From CAVQJU01 sp963712905 (GTDB lineage: Bacteria; Acidobacteriota; Vicinamibacteria; Vicinamibacterales; CAVVIG01), in assembly GCA_963712905.1 (NCBI GenBank), contig CAVQJU010000002.1, forward strand, positions 1 through 64,000: DNA of 64,000 nt, written 5' to 3'. This document shows, piece by piece, positions 26,250 through 33,448 of the stretch. Numbering within the stretch: the stretch's first letter is position 1; every line of letters begins with the position of its first letter. Below the pieces are notes generated by a model. That model was not told the DNA's origin. It did not search any database and saw only the letters and a list, made by a program, of their open reading frames with translations. The position numbers and the translations under genes were made by a program.

Positions 26250-28031
26250 GTGACCCAGCCCTCCACGGCACCGGAACCCGACGTCAAGACTGGCGCCATC
26301 GAGGCGTTGACGGCGCTCTTTGCCCTCGGACGCGAGGTCACGTCGGTCCTCGACCTCGAGGAGCTGCTGGCGAAAATCCCTGAGCTCATCTCGAGGATCA
26401 CGCATTTTCAGGCGTTCGCCGTCTACCTGCTCGATCCCAAGCGCAACGAGCTCACCGTCGCGTACTCGGTCGGCTATCCGGCCGAGACGGCGCGTACGTT
26501 GCGCGTGAAGGTGGGGCAGGGCCTGGTCGGCGCGGCGGTCGAAGCGGGTCACCCGCTGCTCGTCAACGACGTGCACGACGATCCGCGCTACGTGGAAGCC
26601 GTGCCCGGGTCGAACGCGGAGCTCGTCGTGCCGCTGCGGCGCAAGGGACGCGTGATCGGCGCACTCAACCTCCTCAGCGAGACGAAGGGCCAGTTCACGC
26701 TGGTGGACGAGGCGGTGCTGCGGCAGTTCGGCGCGCACGTGGCGGTCGCGATCGAGAACGCGCGGATGTTCGAGCACGAGCGCGAGTACACGACCACGCT
26801 CGAAACGCTGGCGGAGGTGGCACGCGAGTTCGGGTCGATTCTCAACCTGGACGAGTTGCTGACTCGCCTCGCGAGCGTGACCCGCCGCCTCGTCGACTAC
26901 CGCACCTTCGGCATCCTGCTGTTGAACGAAGACCGGCAGGAGCTCGAAATGAAGACCGCCGTGCGCTACGGCGACCAGAGCGCGCCGACCCACGTGAAGA
27001 TGGGCGAGGGCCTCGTCGGGTACGCGGCCCTCCACAAGGAGCCGGTCCTGGTGTCGGACGTGTCGTCGGACCCCCGCTACATCAAGGTCGTCGAGGACAT
27101 CCGCTCCGAGCTCGTGATCCCGCTGATGATCAAAGACCGGTGCATCGGCGTGTTCGACCTCGAGAGCCCCGACCTCGACGCGTTCAAGAAGAACGACGTC
27201 CAGATCCTGACGCTGCTCGCCAGCCAGGCGGCCGTGGCCATCGAGAACGCGCGCCTCTACGAAACGATCAGATCGAACGAGGTGCGCCTCGAAAAGGAAA
27301 TCCGCTTCGCCCAGCGCGTGCAGGTCGCGCTGCTGCCGACCGACCTGCCCAAGCGCATCAAGGGTGTCGACGTCGGCGCGAGGTTCGAGCCGGCGTACGA
27401 ATTGGGCGGCGACTTCTACGATTTCCTCGCGCCCGAACCGAACAGCCTCGTGCTCGCGATTGGCGACGTCTCGGGAAAAGGCGTCCCCGCGGCCCTCTAC
27501 AGCGCATTTGCCGGCGAGCTGGTGCGCTCGCGGACGTTCCGCCGGCGCTACACCTCGGATCGATCGAGCCCGGCCGGCGTTCTCGCGTCGATGAACACGA
27601 TCCTGCACGAGCGCCAGCTCGAGCCGTACTACTGCACGCTCTGCTACGCGCTGTTCGACTTCAAGCGCCGCACCGTCGTGCTCGCCAACTCCGGCCTGCC
27701 GTATCCGGTCCGCTGCAGCGGCGGCACGGCCGCCCAGATCGTCCTGCCGGGGGTGCCGCTGGGATCGTTCGGCGGCTCGGTCTACGACGAGGTGACGTTC
27801 GAGCTCAACGCCGGCGACGTCATCGTGTTCTGCAGCGACGGCGTGTTCGAGGCCAACGACGCCCGCGGCCGGGAGTTCGGCGTCGAGCGGCTGTCGCAGG
27901 TCGTCCTCGAGTCGCGCACCCAGCCCGCGCGGGCCATCGTCGAAGAGGTCTTTACCGCCGTCGCCGACTTCCGCGGCGAGGCGCGGGCCAAGGACGACAT
28001 GACGGTGGTGGCGATCAAGATCAACACCTAG
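26250..28031 (+). CDS. GAF-GAF-SpoIIE (PP2C) serine phosphatase, RsbU-like
   Basis: 593 residues from GTG 26250. GAF 1 about residues 35-175 ('ITHFQAFAVYLLDPKRNELTV', 'VKVGQGLVGAAVEAGHPLLV'), GAF 2 about 195-345 ('VKMGEGLVGYAALHKEPVLV'), a short coiled segment ('VRLEKEIRFAQRVQVALLP'), and a SpoIIE phosphatase domain: 'ELGGDFYDFL', 'AIGDVSGKGVPAAL', 'NSGLPYPVRC', 'FCSDGVFEAND', 'KDDMTVVAIKI' carry the metal-binding Asp residues. The coiled 'Q-x-x-LLP' linker is typical of RsbU-class partner-switching regulators, which dephosphorylate anti-sigma-factor antagonists. The gene ends at a GTCGGGTAG array. Confidence 0.93.
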   Translation: MTQPSTAPEPDVKTGAIEALTALFALGREVTSVLDLEELLAKIPELISRITHFQAFAVYLLDPKRNELTVAYSVGYPAETARTLRVKVGQGLVGAAVEAGHPLLVNDVHDDPRYVEAVPGSNAELVVPLRRKGRVIGALNLLSETKGQFTLVDEAVLRQFGAHVAVAIENARMFEHEREYTTTLETLAEVAREFGSILNLDELLTRLASVTRRLVDYRTFGILLLNEDRQELEMKTAVRYGDQSAPTHVKMGEGLVGYAALHKEPVLVSDVSSDPRYIKVVEDIRSELVIPLMIKDRCIGVFDLESPDLDAFKKNDVQILTLLASQAAVAIENARLYETIRSNEVRLEKEIRFAQRVQVALLPTDLPKRIKGVDVGARFEPAYELGGDFYDFLAPEPNSLVLAIGDVSGKGVPAALYSAFAGELVRSRTFRRRYTSDRSSPAGVLASMNTILHERQLEPYYCTLCYALFDFKRRTVVLANSGLPYPVRCSGGTAAQIVLPGVPLGSFGGSVYDEVTFELNAGDVIVFCSDGVFEANDARGREFGVERLSQVVLESRTQPARAIVEEVFTAVADFRGEARAKDDMTVVAIKINT

Positions 28032-28426
28032 GTCGGGTAGGGCGGGTCGGTCTGGTAGGCCGGGTGGGTCTGGTGGGTCGGGTGGGTCTGGTGGGCCGGG
28101 TGGGTCGGGTAGGTCGGGTGGGTCGGGTAGGTCCGGCGAGTCCCGAAAATGACCCAATGACCGGACGGCCGACGATTCTTCGCTGTACTGAGGTCAGGAC
28201 GGCCGCGACGAACACCGTGCGATTTTCGGCCTGAATCGCATCAAGCTGCGGGTACGGGATTTGAACTGCGGTCCGGTGGGTCGCGCCGAGTCAGCGGGAT
28301 GCGTCTCTTACGCAGGCGCTGGCACCGCCGCATTCTCGCCGCAATACTCACGATTCGCGCGCGACCCGATTACCGTCCGACCTACCCGACGCACCCGGCC
28401 CACCCGACCCACCCGACCTACCTGAC
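28032..28426. repeat. Inverted pair of GTCGGGTAG tandem arrays around a ~235-bp spacer
   Basis: Left array 28032-28138 has about eleven 9-nt units of GTCGGGTAG / GTCTGGTGG type. The complementary right array 28374-28431 (GACCTACCC, GACGCACCC..) ends in the stop codon of the minus-strand GAF gene. The two could form a stem of ~55 bp. The spacer 28139-28373 holds no convincing gene; a short segment at 28240-28285 (GGGATTTGAACTGC) recalls a tRNA 3' end but does not fold as one. Confidence 0.8.
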
Positions 28427-29653
28427 CTAGATCGTCCCTGTCGCCGTGGCCGTGGTGCGCTGAGGCTGTGCGCCGGACGCGATATTCAGCACCCCGGCCA
28501 GCTGGGCGGCGAAGATGGCGGCCAGCGCCTGAACGCTTTCCGACGACTCCCCGCCGCCGCGGATCTCGGCCGAGAACGCGCCGATGCAGCCATCGGCTGA
28601 CAGCAGCGGGGCAACCACCGCGCCGTTGGACTCGCCCGGGTGCGCGAGGACGATCTGCATCTGGCCGGTCCGGTAGGCGGCCGCGGCGGCATTGTCGGCC
28701 GTGCGCAGGATCCTCGTCATGCGCGCCATCACGTGCGGCGGGTAGCCGTGCGACAGGGCCGGCTGCACGTACGTGCCGTCGGGGGCCGAAATCCAGATCA
28801 CGATGCCGCTCGCGTCCATGAGATCCGCGGCCTGGCCGACGAGCTGCCGCAGCTCGTCGAGGTCGCTGACGCGGCCGAGGTCCGTGCACAGCTGCGATGC
28901 GGCGCGTAGCACCGGGCCTGCCGGGCGCGCCGTGACGTAGGGCGACGCCGCCGGGGCCTCCTGGAGGTCGCTTCCGGGGCCGGCGTCGGGGAAGGCGGGC
29001 GCCGCCGCATGCGCGATGCTCAGCGATCCGGTTTCGATGTCCTCGCTTGGTTCCTTCCGGCGGGGCGCGAGCAGCACGAGCAGCGCCACCACCAGGACGG
29101 CCACGGCCGCGCCGGCGCCGAGCGCCGTGGCCTGCTGCCGGCGGAGGCCGGCTTCGGCGGTTTCGAACGCCTGATGCTCGGCCGTGCGCGCGAGGCTCAG
29201 CTGCTGGGCGGCGTCGGCGGCGCCCTGGTTGCCTTCCGTGAAGATGACGTCGCTCGCCATCAGCTGCTGGCCCGACTTCAGGTACTCGCGCGCCCGCTCG
29301 TCGACGCTGGCGAATTCGGTCATCAGGTCGCCGGCCTTGCCGAGCGCGGTGCGCGTCGGTTCGCTGGTGGCCTCCGACCGCAGCTCCGCAATCGTCTTCG
29401 CGACGTCCCCGGCCGTCTCCTTGACCTTCGGTATCCACAACTCGACGTCGGTGCCGGCAGCCACGTAGGCGAGCTGGGACACGCGGAGATCGGCGAGACC
29501 GTTCGCCGCTTCGCGCGCGGACAGGTCGAATGCGCGGTCGGCGACCCGCGCCGCTGTCACCTGGTGCTCGATCTGGTTGACGTAGTAAGCCGCAGCGCCA
29601 AGCGCCAGCAGCGCCACCGCCCCGAGGATGAATCTCGCTGCAGGCGATCGCAT
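28427..29653 (-). CDS. Membrane four-helix-bundle sensor with C-terminal GAF domain
   Basis: 408 residues. An N-terminal TM helix ('FILGAVALLALGAAAYYV') and a second at about residue 180 ('GAGAAVAVLVVALLVLLA') bracket a ~140-residue helical periplasmic region rich in coiled-coil heptads, like chemoreceptor sensor bundles. After a Pro/Ala linker a GAF domain follows (about 235-390; 'LRAASQLCTDLGRVSDLDELRQLVG', 'GIVIWISAPDGTYVQPAL', 'GAVVAPLLSADGCIGAFSAEI'). No output domain is present, so it may signal by protein contact. It converges on the GAF-SpoIIE phosphatase. An exact ligand cannot be named. Confidence 0.75.
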   Translation of the reverse strand: MRSPAARFILGAVALLALGAAAYYVNQIEHQVTAARVADRAFDLSAREAANGLADLRVSQLAYVAAGTDVELWIPKVKETAGDVAKTIAELRSEATSEPTRTALGKAGDLMTEFASVDERAREYLKSGQQLMASDVIFTEGNQGAADAAQQLSLARTAEHQAFETAEAGLRRQQATALGAGAAVAVLVVALLVLLAPRRKEPSEDIETGSLSIAHAAAPAFPDAGPGSDLQEAPAASPYVTARPAGPVLRAASQLCTDLGRVSDLDELRQLVGQAADLMDASGIVIWISAPDGTYVQPALSHGYPPHVMARMTRILRTADNAAAAAYRTGQMQIVLAHPGESNGAVVAPLLSADGCIGAFSAEIRGGGESSESVQALAAIFAAQLAGVLNIASGAQPQRTTATATGTI

Positions 29654-29680
29654 CGGATCTAGTTGAAGGTGTTCAGGGTA

Positions 29681-31411
29681 TCACGATTTCGGGCGCAGAA
29701 TGACGTACGCGGGGAGGCCGACGGCGTTGAACCGCTGCATCACGGACTTCGCCGGCTCCTGATCCGGATCCTCCGCGCGAAACTTGATCCGCACGTAGCC
29801 GCTCAGCGCCGCTTCCACGTCCCGATTCGCCAGCGTCGTCTTGTCCATGGTCAGGCAGTTCTTGCACCAGGTCGCCCACATGTCGATGAGCACGGGCTTG
29901 CCCTCGCGCGACGCGGCCTCGAGCCCTTCGGCCAGCGATCGGTGCCACCCCGCCTTCACCTTCTCGTCCACGCTCGAGGCGACCTCGGTGGCGTCGACGA
30001 ACCGGTTGGCGAAGAGGCCGTACGCTTCGTATCCGTAGTAGAGCGCCGTCGCGAGGATTACAACGCCGAAGACCTGCTTGACGCGGACCATCCAGGCGCC
30101 CGGCTTGGGCAGCGCCGCGATGCCGGCGCCGGCGATCGGCCACGGAATCGCCATGCCCACGCCGAGCAGGAACGGCAGAGCCAACGCTACGGCGTTGCCT
30201 TTCGCGTACAGGTTGCTCGAGAACAGCACCACCTGAATCACGACGGGCGCGACGCACGCGCCGGCAAGGAGCGCCGCGATCGCGCCCATCACGAAGGCGA
30301 CGAGAAAAGTCCCGCGCGACGAGTCGCCGACCCGCACACCGCTCGAGAACCGCGAGAAGTCGATCGTGATCACGTCGAACATCGCGAGCGCGAGCGCGAC
30401 GAACAGCACGAAGATGCCGAGGTTGAACCAGGGCGACGCGTTGATCGTCCCGAACGTGCCGGCGGTCAGGATCACGACCAGCCCGAGCACGCCGTAGACG
30501 ACGGCCATCGCCGCGCCGTAGGCGCCGCCGAGCAGGAAGCCGCGGCCGCGCGAACCCGCCTGCGAGCCCGCGCCGATGATGGCGAGGTTGATCGGAATCA
30601 TCGGCAGCACGCACGGCGTGAGGTTGAGCGCCAGGCCGCCGACGAAGACGAGCAGCAGGATCGCGAGCGGCCCGCGGTCCTCGAACAGCCCCCGCACCCG
30701 CACGCCGTTCTCGGCGTTGTGAATGAACTCGAGGAAGTCGCTCGTGCCGAGGTACCCGCCTGTCGTGCCCAGGATCGTGAAGCCATCGAGGCGAGCCACG
30801 CCGGCATCAGCCTTCCCGCCCCCGGCGGCGGGCGCCGCGACAGGGACGGACGATACCGGCGGCGCGCTGCCACGGCCGAACGCGATCGCGCCGAACACCT
30901 CGGGGTGCGCGACAGCCACCGCCGCGTTCGCAGCCACGACGCGCAGCGTCCACTCAGCCGTGGCCGTCGTCGGCGCAAAGCACGTGGTGTCGTTGCAGGC
31001 CTGGTACCGGAGCTGGGCCGGCACCTTGAGCTCGCCTGGTGCGACCGTGTTCGCCACGGTCAGCCGGAGGCCGATCGCGAAGGTGCGCTCGAAGACGGCC
31101 AGCGGTTCGTCGACGCCGACCAGCTTCGTCTCGACCGTCGCCGGGTAGACCATCTCCGCGACCGTGACGCCCTCGGGGACGTCTAACGTCAACACGGTTG
31201 GAATCAGATTGGGATCGCGCGGCTTGTCGGACTGGACGTGATAGCCGTCGGGGAGCGTGACCTGCAGCGCGACGCGCGCATCCGATCCTGCGCGGACGCC
31301 GTCGGCTTCGACGATCGGCGAGACGTCGGCCTTGATGCGGCCCAGCTGCGCCGCCGCGACGCCTGCCAGGCCAAGCCATGCCGCCGCGAGTAAGAGAAGG
31401 TAGCGGCGCAA
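29681..31411 (-). CDS. dsbD: Thiol:disulfide interchange protein DsbD
   Basis: About 576 residues from TTG 31411, with AAGGAAG upstream inside the nuoG 3' end. Signal peptide 'LLLLAAAWLGLAGVAAAQ'. N-terminal DsbC-binding domain with two Cys ('YQACNDTTCFAP'). Then eight TM helices with the two redox Cys of the transmembrane domain in 'LNLTPCVLPMIP' and 'LLAGACVAPVVIQ'. A C-terminal thioredoxin domain carries the CxxC 'MWATWCKNCLTMDK'. It passes electrons from cytoplasmic thioredoxin to periplasmic disulfide isomerases or cytochrome c maturation. It follows nuoG with only a few bases between them, so the two are probably co-transcribed. Confidence 0.93.
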   Translation of the reverse strand: MRRYLLLLAAAWLGLAGVAAAQLGRIKADVSPIVEADGVRAGSDARVALQVTLPDGYHVQSDKPRDPNLIPTVLTLDVPEGVTVAEMVYPATVETKLVGVDEPLAVFERTFAIGLRLTVANTVAPGELKVPAQLRYQACNDTTCFAPTTATAEWTLRVVAANAAVAVAHPEVFGAIAFGRGSAPPVSSVPVAAPAAGGGKADAGVARLDGFTILGTTGGYLGTSDFLEFIHNAENGVRVRGLFEDRGPLAILLLVFVGGLALNLTPCVLPMIPINLAIIGAGSQAGSRGRGFLLGGAYGAAMAVVYGVLGLVVILTAGTFGTINASPWFNLGIFVLFVALALAMFDVITIDFSRFSSGVRVGDSSRGTFLVAFVMGAIAALLAGACVAPVVIQVVLFSSNLYAKGNAVALALPFLLGVGMAIPWPIAGAGIAALPKPGAWMVRVKQVFGVVILATALYYGYEAYGLFANRFVDATEVASSVDEKVKAGWHRSLAEGLEAASREGKPVLIDMWATWCKNCLTMDKTTLANRDVEAALSGYVRIKFRAEDPDQEPAKSVMQRFNAVGLPAYVILRPKS

Positions 31412-31416
31412 GAGCC

Positions 31417-33204
31417 CTATTTGACTTCCTTTAGTGGAATCGCGCCCGGAGGCATCGGCAGCGACGATAGCTCGACCGAGCCCTTCACCGGCGGCAGGTC
31501 CTGGAACATGGAGTTCCATTTCCAGCGTTCCGACGGGTTCGACGCCTGCAGCCAGTGCTGGGCTGTCGCCTTGCGCCCGAACTGCAGGGCCGCGATACCG
31601 TCGAGTTCCTTCACGCCGGCATACGCCCGGGCGATGTCGGCGCGTATCTGGGCCGCGTCGGTGTAACCAAGTGGCACGCCCAGCCCCTCCGCCACGTTCA
31701 CGAGAATCTGCCAGTCGTCCATCGCGTCGCCGCCGAGCGGCAGGACGCGCGACGCCGCCTGAAGGCGCCCGCCGTCATTGGTATAGGACGCGTCCTTCTC
31801 GACGTAGGATGCGCCGGGCAGGACGACATCCGCGGCGCGGGCCAGCCGCGTCAGCAGCACGCCCTGCACGATGAGCAGCGGCAGCGTGCCCTTCTCGCGC
31901 GCGTTGACGATCCAGGCATCGTCTCCGAGCCCGAGCGAGCCGTCGGGCCCGGAATCGAAGACGTAGAGCGCCGCGACTTTTCCTGCCTCGACGAGCGTCC
32001 GTAGCGCGGAAAGGTCGCCCCCGGCGAGGCCGAACGCGCGAGCGCCGGCCACGTTCGGCGCGTCCACCTCGGGCACGATGAACTTCGCGTCCTCCGGCTG
32101 CGGCTTGGGCGTCGTTCGCCAGCTGATCGTGATCGCCTGTGCGCTGCCGACCAGTTCTTCCGCCAGGCGCCGCAACAGGAACAGCTCTTCGTGCGACGCG
32201 TGGGCCGACACCAGGAACCGGACGCCTTCGGGATTCGCCCGGCCCGCGGCCGTCAGCTTGTCCACGAGCCTCGTGCGCGCGTCGTGCCACGAGGCCGGCT
32301 GCAGAACGCCCGCCGCGTCCTTGACGAGCGGCCGGCGCAGGCGATCGTCGCCTTCGATCCAGTGGTAGTTGAAGCGGCCGATGTCGCACATCCAGTAGCC
32401 GTTCACGTCGGGATTGAAGCGCGGCGTGAACCGGATGAGCCGCGAGCCCTTCGCCCACTCCGGCTTCGCCTTCAGCCACGCCGTCGTGCTGCAGCCCTTC
32501 GAGCACTGCGTGCAGATCGAATCGATGGCCTCAGGGTTGTCCCACGGCCGCGACTTGAAGCGGTAGTCGCGCGTGGTGATGGCGCCGACCGGGCAGACGT
32601 CCATCAGGTTGCCCGACACGAGCGAGTGGACGCCCTCTTCCTGGAACGTCGCGATCTCGCTGCCGTAGCCGCGGTCGATGATGTTGATCTGCGCGTCGCC
32701 GTCGACCTCGCGCATGAACCGCACGCAACGCGTGCAGAGGATGCAGCGCTGGCGGTTGAGCATCAGCGTCGGGCCGAAATCGACGTCGCCCTTGACGCCC
32801 TCGCCGTCGAACACGCGGCGCGGAAAATCCATCCGGCTGCCGTCGGGGCCGAAGGTGTACGAGAAGTCCTGCAGCGGGCACTCGCCGCCCTTGTCGCAGA
32901 CGGGGCAGTCGAGGGGGTGGTTGACGAGCAGGAACTCGAACACGCCCGCCCGCGCCGCGACGACCTCGGGGGTCTGTGTGCTGACCACCATGCCGTCGGC
33001 GCACACCGTCGAGCACGACGTCTGCAGCTTCGGCATCTTCTCGATCTTGACGATGCACACGCGGCACGAGCCGTCGATGCCGATGCCGGGGTGGTAACAA
33101 TAATAAGGAACGGAAATCCCGCTCTCGATGGCGGCCTGCAGGACCGTCTTGCCCTTCTCGACGGAGACCTGGCGGCCATCGATGGTCAACGTGACTGTGT
33201 CCAT
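31417..33204 (-). CDS. nuoG: NADH-quinone oxidoreductase subunit G-like protein (NuoG), stand-alone
   Basis: 595 residues from ATG 33204. The N-terminal 2Fe-2S ferredoxin domain has ligands in 'YYCYHPGIGIDGSCRVCIV' and 'QTSC'. The His-Cys3 cluster is 'NHPLDCPVCDKGGECPLQD'. Two 4Fe-4S cluster motifs follow ('CILCTRCVRF...C', 'CPVGAI'). A molybdopterin-oxidoreductase-like domain begins with 'SICTQCSKGCSTTAW' and continues to the end ('PLLIVQGVLLTRLARAADVVLPGASYVEKDASYTNDGGRLQ' in segments). It is shorter than the E. coli protein (~900). None of the other nuo genes is nearby; neighbours are dsbD downstream and an M1 protease upstream. Confidence 0.9.
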   Translation of the reverse strand: MDTVTLTIDGRQVSVEKGKTVLQAAIESGISVPYYCYHPGIGIDGSCRVCIVKIEKMPKLQTSCSTVCADGMVVSTQTPEVVAARAGVFEFLLVNHPLDCPVCDKGGECPLQDFSYTFGPDGSRMDFPRRVFDGEGVKGDVDFGPTLMLNRQRCILCTRCVRFMREVDGDAQINIIDRGYGSEIATFQEEGVHSLVSGNLMDVCPVGAITTRDYRFKSRPWDNPEAIDSICTQCSKGCSTTAWLKAKPEWAKGSRLIRFTPRFNPDVNGYWMCDIGRFNYHWIEGDDRLRRPLVKDAAGVLQPASWHDARTRLVDKLTAAGRANPEGVRFLVSAHASHEELFLLRRLAEELVGSAQAITISWRTTPKPQPEDAKFIVPEVDAPNVAGARAFGLAGGDLSALRTLVEAGKVAALYVFDSGPDGSLGLGDDAWIVNAREKGTLPLLIVQGVLLTRLARAADVVLPGASYVEKDASYTNDGGRLQAASRVLPLGGDAMDDWQILVNVAEGLGVPLGYTDAAQIRADIARAYAGVKELDGIAALQFGRKATAQHWLQASNPSERWKWNSMFQDLPPVKGSVELSSLPMPPGAIPLKEVK

Positions 33205-33225
33205 CACATCAAGGATATATCGAAT

Positions 33226-33448
33226 AAAAGGGCGGGGCGAATTCCCCAAAGGGCTCTACGGGATCGCCCAAAGGACCGGGATGGATCACGCAAAGGACTG
33301 GATGGGATCACGCAAAGGACTGGGCGGCCACTGCCGCAGCGGGCCACTTCCCCCGCCCTTTGGAGTGTTTTTCACTCCGAGTCCTTTGGAGCGTACTTCA
33401 TGCCCGTCCTTTGAAGCGCTTTTCGACGCCCGGTCCTTTTGGAGTGTT
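33226..33448. repeat. Palindromic array with ~22-nt units (CAAAGGACTGG family)
   Basis: Left side: about four units of 22 nt beginning AAAGG (AAAGGGCTCTACGGGATCGC, AAAGGACCGGGATGGATCAC, AAAGGACTGGATGGGATCAC...). Right side: complementary units of 25-27 nt with CCTTTGGAGTG / CCTTTGGAGCG. It fills the co-directional gap between the M1-like protease and nuoG. Unit length differs from the 7-9 nt arrays but the mirrored layout is the same. Confidence 0.8.

Noticed and set aside
26199..28157. 652-residue open frame on minus strand opposite the GAF-SpoIIE gene
   Set aside because: Mirror frame caused by high GC and biased third positions; its translation is Arg/His/Asp-rich without a fold, and the plus strand carries a complete phosphatase.
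28235..28320. Possible tRNA (GGGATTTGAACTGC, minus-strand TTCAAATC loop)
   Set aside because: The T-stem does not pair (only one of five positions complementary) and no matching acceptor strand or anticodon arm is found; at most a relic.
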